The notes: a model not told the origin generated them from the letters alone. A stretch of DNA of 64,000 bases from Synechococcus sp. C9 (GCF_022984075.1 NZ_JALAAD010000001.1:124001-188000); one strand, 5' to 3'. Numbered from the stretch's first letter, positions 44,900 to 54,476 are shown. Translations and numbers: made by a program.

Positions 44900-45835
44900 A
44901 TGCATCCCCTGTGGTTGGTCAGTCCATTTTTCTTTTGGGGTACAGCCATGATCGTCATGAAGGCGATCCTACCCCAGACGGCTCCCCTGTTTTTGGGGGC
45001 GTTTCGTTTGATCCCGGCGGGGCTGTTGGTGTTGGCGGCGGCGGTGGTGCTGGGACGTTCGCAACCCCGTTCCTGGCGGGCGTGGGGCGCAATTCTCCTG
45101 TTTGCGTTGGTGGATGGCACCTTGTTTCAGGGGTTTTTGGTTACTGGGTTGGCACGGACTCAGGCGGGGTTGGGTTCGGTGATGATTGATTCCCAACCGT
45201 TGGTGGTGGCACTGTTAGCCTGGTGGCTGTACGGGGAAGTGATTGGTCTGTGGGGCTGGCTGGGATTGGCTCTGGGTTTGACGGGGATTGGTATGATTGC
45301 CCTGCCTCCCCAGGAATGGGCGCATCTGGGGGACTATTGGGCGCAGGTGGCGGGACATGGGGAATGGTGGATGTTGTTGGCGGCGGTGGCGATGGCATTG
45401 GGGACGGTGATGATGCGCTGGTTGAGCCGTTGGGTTGACCCCCTGGTGGCGACGGGCTGGCATCTGGTGTTGGGGGGCATTCCCCTACTGGCGCTGTCCG
45501 GGCTGTGGGAAGGGGCGGCGTGGAGCCAGGTGAACGCCTGGGGCTGGCTGGGCATGGCGTACAGTGCGGTGTTGGGCAGTGCCGCTTCCTACGGGTTGTT
45601 TTTCTACCTCGCCGCCCAGGGGAACCTCACCAGCTTGAGTGCATTAACGTTTTTAACGCCGGTGTTTGCCCTCACCTTTGGGGCGTTGTTTTTGGGCGAA
45701 ACCCTGACCCTTTGGCAGTTGAGCGGCGTGATTTTGACCCTGATCAGCATTACGTTGATTAACCAACGGCATCGCTTGCAAACCCCAGTGGCGCAACCTG
45801 TACCTGTCCCCGTATCCGTAAAACCCAGCCCTTGA
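44900..45835 (+). CDS. EamA/DMT-superfamily transporter
   Basis: About 311 residues, ten predicted membrane helices in two EamA halves (FFFWGTAMIVMKAILP and GSAASYGLFFYLAAQGNLTSL starts), with a Pro/Val-rich cytosolic tail (VAQPVPVPVSVKP). Likely a metabolite or amino-acid exporter; substrate unknown. ATG 44900 preferred to the TTG six bases upstream. dnaX follows after 29 bp. Confidence 0.88.
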   Translation: MHPLWLVSPFFFWGTAMIVMKAILPQTAPLFLGAFRLIPAGLLVLAAAVVLGRSQPRSWRAWGAILLFALVDGTLFQGFLVTGLARTQAGLGSVMIDSQPLVVALLAWWLYGEVIGLWGWLGLALGLTGIGMIALPPQEWAHLGDYWAQVAGHGEWWMLLAAVAMALGTVMMRWLSRWVDPLVATGWHLVLGGIPLLALSGLWEGAAWSQVNAWGWLGMAYSAVLGSAASYGLFFYLAAQGNLTSLSALTFLTPVFALTFGALFLGETLTLWQLSGVILTLISITLINQRHRLQTPVAQPVPVPVSVKPSP

Positions 45836-45864
45836 GATAATGGGATTACTTCCGGGCACTGGCT

Positions 45865-47820
45865 GTGTACATTCCCTTACATCACAAATACCGCCCCCAG
45901 ACCTTTCAGCAATTGGTGGGTCAGGCGGTCATCGCCACCACCCTGAGTAACGGGGTACGCACGGGACGGATTGCCCCAGCCTATATGTTCACGGGGCCCA
46001 GGGGTACGGGGAAAACCTCCTCCGCCCGGATTCTCGCCAAGGCATTGAACTGCCAAAGTACGAACCAACCCACTCCGGAACCCTGCGGGGTCTGCGCCCT
46101 CTGCCAAGCCATTACCCAGGGGAATGCCCTGGACATCATCGAGATTGATGCCGCCAGCCATACGGGGGTGGACAATGTGCGGGAGATGATCGAGCGGGCG
46201 CAGTTTGCCCCCGTCCAAGCCCGGTACAAAGTCTTTATCATTGACGAATGCCATATGCTCTCCGGGGCGGCGTTTAATGCCCTGTTAAAAACCCTGGAGG
46301 AACCGCCGGAGCGGGTGGTGTTTATCCTGGCGACGACCGACCCCCAACGGGTGCCTGCTACGATTATTTCCCGGTGTCAGCGGTTTGATTTTCGCCGCAT
46401 TGCCCAGGCGGACATGGAAGCCCATTTGCGCCAGATTGCCGAGCAGGAGGGGATTGAGATTACCCCGGCGGCGTTGACCTTGGTGGCGCAGTTGGCACAG
46501 GGGGGGATGCGGGATGCGGAAAGCCTGCTGGATCAACTCAGTTTACTGCCGCCGCCGATTCAGCCGGAACAGGTGTGGCAGTTGGCGGGACGGGTGCCGG
46601 AACGGGATTTGTTGGAGTTAGTACAGGGGATTTATACCGAACCTTTGATGGCGGTGTTGCAACGGGGGCGGGCACTGCTGGAACGGGGCTGGGAACCCCT
46701 GCAACTGTACCAACAACTGGTGGGGTTTGTGCGGGATGGGTTGATCGCCCTCACTGCCCCGCAGGAACGGCATTTGACGACCCTGATGGCGGATACCTGG
46801 CAGGCTTGGCAGACCTTGGGGGAACGGATCACGGCGACGGATTTGCTCCACGCCCAGGAGTATTTGCGCCAAAGCGAACCTCAGCTTCGCCATACGACCC
46901 AGCCCCATCTATGGTTGGAGGTGACGTTGTTGGGATGGTGGCATCTGTGGCAGGAGAAAACCGCCTCCGCAACACCTGCGCCTGCTTCAGCAATAAATTC
47001 ATCTTCAATAGCTAAGGCTTCACCCGCTCCGGCAATCACTTCATCTACTCCGGCGATTAATTCATCTGAACCGGCAATACCTTCGCCTGCTTCGGCAAAT
47101 AATTCATCTCTAATTGCTAAGGCATCACCTGCTCCGGCAATCGCTTCATCACCACTGCCAACGCCTACGCCTACTCCGGTAGTTAAATCATCGCAACCCG
47201 CAACAGCTTCACCCAGTTCAACAATTAATTCATCTCCAGCGGCAACAACTTCACCGAGTTCCGAGATTCAATCACTATCTGCGGCAATTGCTTCGGCTAA
47301 ACCAGCAGTAAATTCATCCCCAACGGCAACCGGGACTACTTCAGAAATGCCGGATTTAGCCACCCTTTGGGCACAGGTGGTAGCACATATCAAAAAACCG
47401 CCTGCCCGTTCCCTATTTCAAGAAGCGAGCCTGGTGAAATTAGAAAACCAACACGCTGAAATTGCGCTCAAAACTCCAGCCTTACTGCGAAATGCTGAAG
47501 GGAAAATCAAGGAGGTGCAGGCGGCTTTCCAGAAGGTGCTTGCCCAACCCATTACAATTACGCTGACGGTACCCAAGGGAAACGCTCCCCCCATAAGCGA
47601 TTCGCCGGTTAGCAATACGGTTAGTAATAACAGTAATAATAATAGTAATAGCAATGCCCATCATTCCTCAGTTCAGACACCGGTTCCAGCCACGCCCCCA
47701 GAACGCCCGTCTTTATCTACCATTCCCAGCGAGGATGGGGTCATGATAGCCGCCCGACGGTTGGCGGACTTTTTCCAGGGAGAGGTGATTGTCCCCCCAG
47801 ATGAGAGCGAAGATTTTTAG
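45865..47820 (+). CDS. dnaX: DNA polymerase III gamma/tau subunit
   Basis: A 651-residue clamp-loader ATPase. YRPQTFQQLVGQ, Walker A GPRGTGKTSSARILAKALNC, zinc Cys set (CQSTN..CGVCALC), Walker B VFIIDECHMLS, sensor 1 ATTDPQRVPATIISRCQRFDFR. Residues about 370-495 form a low-complexity Ser/Ala/Pro/Thr linker with repeated units (IAKASPAPAI, AINSS), then a C-terminal tau-like domain. Start GTG 45865. No intein is present. Confidence 0.94.
   Translation: MYIPLHHKYRPQTFQQLVGQAVIATTLSNGVRTGRIAPAYMFTGPRGTGKTSSARILAKALNCQSTNQPTPEPCGVCALCQAITQGNALDIIEIDAASHTGVDNVREMIERAQFAPVQARYKVFIIDECHMLSGAAFNALLKTLEEPPERVVFILATTDPQRVPATIISRCQRFDFRRIAQADMEAHLRQIAEQEGIEITPAALTLVAQLAQGGMRDAESLLDQLSLLPPPIQPEQVWQLAGRVPERDLLELVQGIYTEPLMAVLQRGRALLERGWEPLQLYQQLVGFVRDGLIALTAPQERHLTTLMADTWQAWQTLGERITATDLLHAQEYLRQSEPQLRHTTQPHLWLEVTLLGWWHLWQEKTASATPAPASAINSSSIAKASPAPAITSSTPAINSSEPAIPSPASANNSSLIAKASPAPAIASSPLPTPTPTPVVKSSQPATASPSSTINSSPAATTSPSSEIQSLSAAIASAKPAVNSSPTATGTTSEMPDLATLWAQVVAHIKKPPARSLFQEASLVKLENQHAEIALKTPALLRNAEGKIKEVQAAFQKVLAQPITITLTVPKGNAPPISDSPVSNTVSNNSNNNSNSNAHHSSVQTPVPATPPERPSLSTIPSEDGVMIAARRLADFFQGEVIVPPDESEDF
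46978..47346 (+). repeat. Low-complexity repeats in the dnaX linker
   Basis: Imperfect repeats built on words such as gctccggcaatc, ttcatct and gctaaggc encode the Ser/Ala/Pro linker. They keep frame and are not a CRISPR or satellite array. Confidence 0.85.
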
Positions 47821-47833
47821 AAGTCAACCATCA

Positions 47834-47946
47834 GGGCACCTCTATCAATTCAAAGTTAGCCCCGTCCTTGGTTCTGGCTAATATGGGCATTCCCACGATG
47901 GGATTTATGATTGGTTCAAATAAGGTTCAAATAAATAGAGGTTCCC
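47834..47946. repeat. Family-A inverted-repeat element, copy 3, with target duplication
   Basis: 113 bp from gggcacctctatcaattc to caaataaatagaggttccc. The ends are near-perfect inverted repeats. It is flanked on both sides by ATCA (47830-47833 and 47947-47950), an apparent 4-bp target-site duplication. It lies just behind dnaX. Confidence 0.8.
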
Positions 47947-47967
47947 ATCAGTCATCCCTACCTCAAA

Positions 47968-49062
47968 TCATCTGGAACAAACCCGCCCATAGACCGCTAA
48001 AGTTTCCCGTAGCAATCGTTCAAACGTGAAATATTTCTCATAACGTTGTCGCCCCGCCTGTCCAAGGAGTCGCCGTTGTGCCGGGTCAGCCACCAGTCGC
48101 TGGAGGCAAGTCACCAATTGTGCCTGATCGCCTGGGGGCACCACATAGCCCGTCACCCCGGGAATAACCGCTTCGGCGGCACCCCCCACATCGGCAACAA
48201 TCACCGGCAAACCCGCCCGCATCGCTTCTAAGGTCGAACGGGGAAAAGCCTCCCAATGGGAAATCAAGGCAAAAATATGGGCTTGAGCCAGCAAATTGGC
48301 AACATCACTGCGATAGCCCCAAAAAGTTACTCGTGCAGTTAAATTTAACTGGTCAACCAACTGTTTTAATGAGGTTAATAAAGGACCATCCCCCACCAAA
48401 TCTACCCGTACATCCGGTGGTTGTAAAACTGCCACTGCCCGCAGTAAATCCGCCTGAGCTTTTTGGGGTTCTAAACGCCCGACCATGATAATCCGTACCG
48501 GCTGACCCTGATCCGGTTGTGCCATCAATTCGGGATGAATATCCGGCATGGCATTGTAAATCGTGACTAATTTTTCTGGTGGTAAACCTAATTTTATCCC
48601 CTGTTGGCGGATGGTTTCGGCAACACAAATAATTTGGGGGGTAATCGTCGCAAAGATTCGTTCTAAAACTTGATAAACAAAAGCTGTCCAGCCGGGAGTG
48701 GCAAAGGACCAACCATGTACCGTAAAAACAAAAGGAATTTTTTGTTGATAGCAAACTAAACGCCCCAAAATACCCGCTTTACTAGAATGAATCGAGACTA
48801 AATCCGGTCGCAAGTCACCAAGTAATTGATGGAGTTTTACGAGGGCTTGGGCATCTTTTATGAAATCAATGGGACGCACCAATTCGGGAATAATATAATG
48901 GGGGATTCGATAGTTTTTTAATAGATTTTGCAAAGGTTCCCCTGCCCCGGAAATCACTCCCACCTGATGCCCCTGTTGCCCTAACTGTTGGGCTAAATCT
49001 TTGACGTGAATTTGTGCCCCGCCAATCGCATCCCCCCGGGTGACCAAAAAGCAAATATACAT
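47968..49062 (-). CDS. GT4-family glycosyltransferase
   Basis: A 364-residue GT-B enzyme. LVTRGDAIGGAQIHVKDLA, SIHSSKAGILGRL, IMVGRLEPQKAQADLL, and ISHWEAFPRSTLEAMRAGLPVI. The epimerase gene 135 bp upstream on the same strand makes UDP-galacturonate-type donors, so this enzyme may use such a sugar; that is inference. Distinct from the GT4 at 43.7 kb. Confidence 0.88.
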   Translation of the reverse strand: MYICFLVTRGDAIGGAQIHVKDLAQQLGQQGHQVGVISGAGEPLQNLLKNYRIPHYIIPELVRPIDFIKDAQALVKLHQLLGDLRPDLVSIHSSKAGILGRLVCYQQKIPFVFTVHGWSFATPGWTAFVYQVLERIFATITPQIICVAETIRQQGIKLGLPPEKLVTIYNAMPDIHPELMAQPDQGQPVRIIMVGRLEPQKAQADLLRAVAVLQPPDVRVDLVGDGPLLTSLKQLVDQLNLTARVTFWGYRSDVANLLAQAHIFALISHWEAFPRSTLEAMRAGLPVIVADVGGAAEAVIPGVTGYVVPPGDQAQLVTCLQRLVADPAQRRLLGQAGRQRYEKYFTFERLLRETLAVYGRVCSR

Positions 49063-49196
49063 TACGACACCTCGATTAATTTACAGTGATAAAAAATCAT
49101 CTTTTAGGAAACCTTGTAGTTAGAAGAACCAAGTTGGGAACCTACCCCCTGGGATCGTTAATTGGTCATTTAATTGGTAATTTTTAGGGTTGCTCA

Positions 49197-50204
49197 TTAG
49201 GTAATGTGGTAGTAATCTCGATACCAGGCGACGAATCGGGGAATTCCTACCTCAATGGGCGTTTGCGGTACAAATCCCACAGCGTTGGTTAAATCCTCAA
49301 TGTCCGCATAGGTAGCTGGCACATCCCCCGGTTGCATGGGCAAAAATTCCTTGATGGCTGGACACCCTAAGGCTGATTCTAAAACCTGAATAAAATCGAG
49401 TAACTGCACGGGGCGATGGTTGCCGATATTATATAAACGGTAGGGGGCAGTGCTGATCCCTGGGTGTAAATGTATATTCGCTTGGGGCGTGGGGATATGT
49501 TCTAAAACCCCTAACATTCCCGCCACAATGTCATCAATATAAGTAAAATCCCGTTGCATTTTACCGTGGTTATAGACCTGAATGGGACGCTGTTCTAAAA
49601 TGGCTTGGGTAAACTTAAATAAAGCCATGTCCGGTCGTCCCCAGGGTCCATAAACGGTGAAAAATCGCAGTCCGGTGGTGGGGATATGAAACAAATAACT
49701 GTAGGTATGTGCCATCAGTTCATTGGATTTTTTGGTAGCCGCATACAAACTAATGGGATGATCCACGTTATCTTGCACGGAAAAAGGCATTTTTGTATTT
49801 AATCCATACACGGAACTAGAGGAGGCAAAAACCAAATGTTTCACCCCATACTGCCGACACCCTTCTAAAATATGCAAAAAACCCACCACATTGCTTTCCA
49901 CGTAGGTATGGGGATGGTCGAGGGAATAACGCACCCCCGCTTGGGCGGCTAGATGCACCACAATTTCCGGTGGATGTTCGGCAAACAATTGCTCCATACC
50001 CTGACGGTCAGCCACATCTAACAGGAGAAAAATAAAGTTAGGATGATTTTTTAATTGATGCAAACGATCCTGTTTTAATTGCACCGCATAGTAGGGATTG
50101 AGATTATCCAAACCCACCACCGACCGCCCTTGTGCCAATAATGCCTGGGCAAAATGAAACCCAATAAAACCCGCCACCCCTGTGACCAACACCTTACCCG
50201 TCAT
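49197..50204 (-). CDS. NAD-dependent epimerase (UDP-glucuronate 4-epimerase-like)
   Basis: A 335-residue extended SDR. VTGVAGFIGFHFAQALLAQG (NAD site), catalytic Ser in FASSSSVYG and Tyr/Lys in YAATKKSNE, KMQRDFTYIDDIVAGM. The pattern KMPFSVQDNVDHPISLYAATKKSNELMAHTY fits UDP-glucuronate 4-epimerases (CapI/GAE type) that supply UDP-galacturonate for surface glycans. It follows DUF3593 by 2 bp. Confidence 0.9.
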   Translation of the reverse strand: MTGKVLVTGVAGFIGFHFAQALLAQGRSVVGLDNLNPYYAVQLKQDRLHQLKNHPNFIFLLLDVADRQGMEQLFAEHPPEIVVHLAAQAGVRYSLDHPHTYVESNVVGFLHILEGCRQYGVKHLVFASSSSVYGLNTKMPFSVQDNVDHPISLYAATKKSNELMAHTYSYLFHIPTTGLRFFTVYGPWGRPDMALFKFTQAILEQRPIQVYNHGKMQRDFTYIDDIVAGMLGVLEHIPTPQANIHLHPGISTAPYRLYNIGNHRPVQLLDFIQVLESALGCPAIKEFLPMQPGDVPATYADIEDLTNAVGFVPQTPIEVGIPRFVAWYRDYYHIT

Positions 50205-50206
50205 GT

Positions 50207-50509
50207 TTACAATTCCTCAGCGGTGTGATTTTTGATCTTATGCTGAAGTGCCCGCCGTACCCCCAACACCAGGGTCAAATTTGCCACCGTCAGCCAAAGT
50301 TCCGCCGCTCCGTGCAGGACATCCACATTCGCCAAAGTCTGCCCGTAGAACCGCTGTGCCACAATCCCCGCCGGAATGGTAATTGCCACAAACAGCAGGG
50401 TCAACCCAAACCCCAGGAGAATCCCCCGGGGTGCCTGCGCCCGCCACAAACACCAGAGAAAACCCAGGTAGGGAAACAGGGACAACCCAAACAACAGGCT
50501 CTCGGTCAT
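50207..50509 (-). CDS. DUF3593 membrane protein
   Basis: About 100 residues, three helices: MTESLLFGLSLFPYLGFLW, GFGLTLLFVAITIPAGIVAQR, DVLHGAAELWLTVANLTLVLG. This matches DUF3593, found in cyanobacteria and plastid-bearing eukaryotes. Start ATG 50509 overlaps the DUF2499 stop (ATGA), the usual pairing. Function unknown; a thylakoid or envelope role is plausible. Confidence 0.85.
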   Translation of the reverse strand: MTESLLFGLSLFPYLGFLWCLWRAQAPRGILLGFGLTLLFVAITIPAGIVAQRFYGQTLANVDVLHGAAELWLTVANLTLVLGVRRALQHKIKNHTAEEL

Positions 50510-50781
50510 GGTTTCGCCACCCGCATTAGCCCCCAAGCCGCCCACCAGAGGGCAATATTCCCCACCAGGGTTAACCCCGCTTGCCAGGTCACCAACCAAT
50601 CCAGGTGGGGGTCATTGTCAAAAAAATGCCAGGTAATCGCACAGAGGGCACTGCCCAAAGCGGGAATCATTGCCCAGGTGATCCGGCGCCAACCGTACTG
50701 CCAAAATAAATACATCGCTACGCTCCATTCCAACACACTGGCGATGTGGATCATCCAAGTGGGCAGGGACAGGACGTGCAT
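50506..50781 (-). CDS. DUF2499 membrane protein
   Basis: A 91-residue protein: LSLPTWMIHIASVLEWSVAMYL, WAMIPALGSALCAITWHFFDN, LTLVGNIALWWAAWGL. This is DUF2499, always small and membrane-bound, adjacent to DUF3593. The conserved WHxFDN segment suggests a cofactor or lipid role but nothing is proven. Confidence 0.87.
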   Translation of the reverse strand: MHVLSLPTWMIHIASVLEWSVAMYLFWQYGWRRITWAMIPALGSALCAITWHFFDNDPHLDWLVTWQAGLTLVGNIALWWAAWGLMRVAKP

Positions 50782-50785
50782 CGTA

Positions 50786-51259
50786 CTAACTCCGACTGCG
50801 GTTGATCAGCAGGCAATTTACCAGATAGCCTACCAGAAATCCCCCGACCGCCAACCAAAAACCCGGGTGATACTCCAACCGCAGTACCCCCGCCCCCTCC
50901 GTCGCCACCCGCTGGTCAAAGCGGGATTTGAGCATCAGCAACAGGGTGCCGCCCACCGCCCCGGAACCCACTGGTAACCACAATCCCCAGCGGGAGGGGA
51001 GAAAACTGGTGGTCAACCCCACCCAAGCCGCCGTGAAAGCCACCCCCGCCGCCGGTTGCGGTTGAATTTGAGGGATGCTGGTCGGGCTAGGACTAGGTTG
51101 AGTGCCGGTTATCAGTTGGATACCGGAGATTTGGGTTTGCAGGGGTTGCACCGTGCAGGACAAAGTTACAAAAGGCAGGAAGAAAGCGACAATCACTACC
51201 CCAAAAATCCCCGCCCGCAGGCGATGCAACCACCGCCAAGCCCCGTCAAGAGGACTCAT
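50786..51259 (-). CDS. Hypothetical membrane protein in the desaturase operon
   Basis: A 157-residue protein with an N-terminal helix (GIFGVVIVAFFLPFVTLSC), a Pro/Ser/Thr-rich loop (GTQPSPSPTSIPQIQPQP), and three further hydrophobic segments near residues 70-90, 95-110 and 130-150. Family not recognised. It overlaps the desaturase 3' end by 14 bp and precedes DUF2499 by 4 bp, so it is part of the operon. Confidence 0.7.
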   Translation of the reverse strand: MSPLDGAWRWLHRLRAGIFGVVIVAFFLPFVTLSCTVQPLQTQISGIQLITGTQPSPSPTSIPQIQPQPAAGVAFTAAWVGLTTSFLPSRWGLWLPVGSGAVGGTLLLMLKSRFDQRVATEGAGVLRLEYHPGFWLAVGGFLVGYLVNCLLINRSRS

Positions 51260-52064
51260 TCGCCAAACGTACTTTGGTCGCCAGCCCCAACTTCTGCAAC
51301 AGCCACACCGTCATCCAAGTCGCATCAATCTCCCACCAGCGCAGACCGTGCCGGGCGGAATGGGGATAGGCATGGTGGTTATTGTGCCAGCCCTCCCCGT
51401 AGGACAACAGCGCCACCCACCAACAATTCGTGGAACGATCCCCGGATTCATGGGAACGGTAGCCAAACTGATGGGTCGCACTATTCACCAACCAAGTGCA
51501 GTGATACACCAAAACCAAACGCACAAAAATGCCCCAAATCACCCAAGGCCAGCCCCCTAGAGCCAACAGCAATAAACCAAATGCCACCTGAATCCCCAGC
51601 ATCCAATTCTGCATAAATAAGTAAACGGGGTCCGTATTAATATCTTTGGTGTATTTTTCCACATCCGCATCGGCGGGAATATGGTGCAACATCCAGCCCA
51701 AATGGCTCCACCAAAACCCCCGGTTGGAATCATGGGGATCCCCCGGCTGATCCGAGTGCAGATGATGAATCCGATGCAAACCCACCCAATCAATGGGTCC
51801 CCCTTGACAGGCTAAAGTGCCACAAAAAACCAAAAAATACTCCAACCATTTGGGGGTTTGAAAACTGCGATGGGTCACCAAACGATGAAATCCCAAGGTA
51901 ATGCCCAACCCGGCGGTCACCCAGTGCAGCACCAGCATCACCCCAATCGCACTCCAATTGGTCATCCCCGGCACCAAGGCGACCAGGGCACCCAAGTGAA
52001 TCCCTCCCATGAAGATAATGGTTACCCAATCCAGGGGCAAACGTGTCTCTGCGGCAGTGGTCAT
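51246..52064 (-). CDS. Acyl-lipid/acyl-CoA delta-9-type fatty acid desaturase
   Basis: About 272 residues. The three His boxes are HRLVTH, HRIHHLHSD and HNNHHAYPHSARHG, in the spacing of Delta-9 (DesC/stearoyl-CoA desaturase) enzymes; two pairs of membrane helices lie between. It inserts the first double bond in membrane acyl chains and is usually cold-induced. Start ATG 52064. It heads a five-gene operon running leftwards to the epimerase. Confidence 0.92.
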   Translation of the reverse strand: MTTAAETRLPLDWVTIIFMGGIHLGALVALVPGMTNWSAIGVMLVLHWVTAGLGITLGFHRLVTHRSFQTPKWLEYFLVFCGTLACQGGPIDWVGLHRIHHLHSDQPGDPHDSNRGFWWSHLGWMLHHIPADADVEKYTKDINTDPVYLFMQNWMLGIQVAFGLLLLALGGWPWVIWGIFVRLVLVYHCTWLVNSATHQFGYRSHESGDRSTNCWWVALLSYGEGWHNNHHAYPHSARHGLRWWEIDATWMTVWLLQKLGLATKVRLANESS

Positions 52065-52178
52065 GAAATAAATCCTTATAGTCAACGCTCTCACCCTATC
52101 ATGAAATTCCCCTTCTGTGGATCATTGCCCGGGGGTCTTATGTTAGGGTAAACTCGATCCGCCCCTTTGCCCGTGAAT

Positions 52179-53321
52179 ATGGCTCTCCTTGCAATTCAAT
52201 CTGTGCTAGTTTTGTTAGTCATTTGTAGTGCAATATTTTATGTAATGACGGGGGTGGTGGTGCGCCAATTTGCCCAGGAATGTCACCAAAGTTACCCAAT
52301 GGTTGATCCCGGTGGGGTTTCCCTCCTGATTCCTGTGCGGGGCTTGGATGAAGATGCGGCGACCAATTGGCGTTCCTTCTGTCAACAAAATCATCCCCAA
52401 TACGAGGTCATTTTTGGGGTGATGGAACCTGATGATCTAGCGGTTCCTACGCTTCAAGAGTTATTAAACAGCTATGATCATGTGCGCCTGATTTATTGTT
52501 TGCAGATTCACGGTATCAACTATCAAATTAGTAATCTCATGCACCTGTTGGATGTTGCCCGTTATGAAACCATCGTTTTTGCCGACAGTGATATTCGGGT
52601 GACCCCGGATTATTTAACCAGTGTAACGACTCCGTTACAATTGCCCGAAATTGGTCTAGTGACCTGCGGCTATATGGATCATCATCCCCGCTTTTTGGGG
52701 GCGGCTCTGGCATCCCTGAACCGGTGTGTGGAATTTCTCCCCGCTTTTCTGCTGGGGCGGGCGTTGGACGGGGGGTTGCGGTTTGCCCTGGGGCCGACCA
52801 TTGCCACCCGTAAGGAGGTGGTACGGGCGTGGGGTGGTTTAGAGCAGGTGGTGAATCGGATTGGTTCGGATTTCCACATGGGACGGTTGGCGCGCCGGGC
52901 GGGATTTCGGGTGGAATTGTCCGGCTACATCCTGGATAACTGTTGTGGGCGGGAATCCGTACCCCAGGTGTTACAGCGGGAATTGCGTTGGGCGAGAACC
53001 ATTCGCCTCAATCGGGGTGCCCAATACTATGGCTTGGGGGCAACGTTTGGGTTGATTTACGGGGGCGTGCTCCTGCTGACCACCGGGTTGGCTGTCTGGT
53101 CGGTACTGCTGGTGTTGGTCTTGTATAGCCTCCGGGTGGCCCAGGCGGGGATAGCCATCCACACCTTCCGTTGTCCGGGGTTGTATCCCTGGTTGTGGGC
53201 ATTGCCCCTGCGGGATGTGTTGAGTTTTGGGGTATGGCTGGCGGGAGCGTGGGGGCAACGGGTGTACTGGCGGGGGCGGTGGTTGGTGATCCAACCGGGG
53301 GGCACGTTACAGGCATCTTAG
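52179..53321 (+). CDS. GT21-like (ceramide glucosyltransferase/HpnI-type) glycosyltransferase
   Basis: About 380 residues. One N-terminal helix, then a GT-A domain with SLLIPVRGLDEDAATNWRSFCQQNHPQYEVIFGV, FADSDIRVTPDYL (D-x-D), and QVLQRELRWARTIR (the (Q/R)xxRW motif of GT21), followed by membrane helices at the C-terminus. The same family includes hopanoid HpnI and ceramide glucosyltransferase, so a lipid acceptor is likely. It is the divergent neighbour of the desaturase. Confidence 0.8.
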   Translation: MALLAIQSVLVLLVICSAIFYVMTGVVVRQFAQECHQSYPMVDPGGVSLLIPVRGLDEDAATNWRSFCQQNHPQYEVIFGVMEPDDLAVPTLQELLNSYDHVRLIYCLQIHGINYQISNLMHLLDVARYETIVFADSDIRVTPDYLTSVTTPLQLPEIGLVTCGYMDHHPRFLGAALASLNRCVEFLPAFLLGRALDGGLRFALGPTIATRKEVVRAWGGLEQVVNRIGSDFHMGRLARRAGFRVELSGYILDNCCGRESVPQVLQRELRWARTIRLNRGAQYYGLGATFGLIYGGVLLLTTGLAVWSVLLVLVLYSLRVAQAGIAIHTFRCPGLYPWLWALPLRDVLSFGVWLAGAWGQRVYWRGRWLVIQPGGTLQAS

Positions 53322-53347
53322 CGGATGAATGCCCCGATGATTAGATA

Positions 53348-53487
53348 GGGCATCTCTATTTATTTAAGCCAACCCATAGTCTGCGTGGCGTAGCCATAAA
53401 TCTCATCCTTGGCATACCAATATTACCCAGAACCAAAGGCGGGGGTGCCCCCCTGCGACCGCTAACTTGGAATTGATAGAGGTGCCC
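53348..53487. repeat. Family-A inverted-repeat element, copy 4
   Basis: 140 bp, from gggcatctctatttatttaa to aattgatagaggtgccc, in the reverse orientation relative to copies 1, 3 and 6. It contains an inserted ctgcgtggcgtagccataa segment not seen in the other copies. No target duplication is visible. Confidence 0.75.
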
Positions 53488-53675
53488 TAAAGTTAACTAC
53501 CTATTGATGAAGAAATTTTCAAATGACCATTGGTATGATTCGGCATGACTTACCTATGGGTGCCCATTCCCCCGGCTTGCTTTTCCCTTCCTGACCGGGA
53601 ACCCACACCGGGGTCGCCACCGTCTCAGGGGTGGTACAGTAAAAAACTACCGCCGTTACTTTGGGAGTGAATGGG

Positions 53676-54356
53676 ATGCGTTATGGGATGCTGATGGGTT
53701 TGATTCCCGCCGTTGTCATCACTATGGCTGTACCAGCCTATGCACAGGATGGGGAAGAGCAAATCCAAAATGCCGCCGATACCTTCGCTTCGTTCATGGC
53801 GAATCCCAACCAACGGATTCCCAGGAGTGTCATGCGCCAAGCCCAGGGAATTGCCATTATCCCGAATGTCACCACCGCTGGGTTTATTTTTGGCGGCACG
53901 GGAGGGGAGGGCATTATTACCGTCAAAGATGAAAAAGGCCGTTGGAGCAATCCCATTTTTGTCAACCTTTCCGGGGGTAGTTTCGGACTGCAAGTGGGGG
54001 CAAAGTCCTCGGACATTGTCCTGGTCTTTATGAACCAACGGGCGGTGCGTACGCTCCTGCGCCAGTCTTTTAATTTGGGGGGGGATGTGGGGGTTGCCGC
54101 CGGACCCGTGGGGAGTAATGCGGTCATGCCTACGGATGCACCGGGAAATAACGATATTTTTGCCTATTCCCGCAGTGCTGGTCTATTCGCTGGGGTCAGC
54201 CTCTCTGGGAACAAAATTTCCTATAACCGGGATCGCACCGAAGAATTTTATGGACGGGCACCCCTGACGGCTCAAACCGTTTTCAATGACCCCAACATCC
54301 CAGTGGTGCCAGTGGTGGAGCGACTCCATCAAGTCCTCAACCGCTCCATGCAGTAG
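53676..54356 (+). CDS. Exported SYLF-domain (DUF500/Ysc84) protein
   Basis: About 226 residues with a signal peptide ending VPAYAQ at about residue 24. The remaining chain has IPRSVMRQAQGIAIIPNVTTAGFIFGG and GRWSNPIFVNLSGGSFGLQVGAKSSDIVLVF, the SYLF domain, which binds phosphoinositides or other lipids. Likely periplasmic and lipid-associated. ATG 53676 has GGGAG eight bases upstream. Confidence 0.88.
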   Translation: MRYGMLMGLIPAVVITMAVPAYAQDGEEQIQNAADTFASFMANPNQRIPRSVMRQAQGIAIIPNVTTAGFIFGGTGGEGIITVKDEKGRWSNPIFVNLSGGSFGLQVGAKSSDIVLVFMNQRAVRTLLRQSFNLGGDVGVAAGPVGSNAVMPTDAPGNNDIFAYSRSAGLFAGVSLSGNKISYNRDRTEEFYGRAPLTAQTVFNDPNIPVVPVVERLHQVLNRSMQ

Positions 54357-54374
54357 GAGATTCATTAATTGGGG

Positions 54375-54476
54375 TTATGGCAATCCTATTTGATTAACGT
54401 TAGCTTGCGTGCCGTAGGCGTACAAAAACTCTTTAGAACCAAGGGCGGGGCTAACTCTGAATTTATAGAGGTGCCC
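54375..54476. repeat. Chimeric B/A repeat
   Basis: Starts tatggcaatcctatttgatt (family-B end) and ends tttatagaggtgccc (family-A end), with agaaccaagggcgggg between. It suggests the two families recombine through their common core. Confidence 0.55.

Noticed and set aside
46978-47346. Repeats resembling a CRISPR array
   Set aside because: They are in-frame coding repeats of the dnaX linker with irregular length and no spacer pattern.
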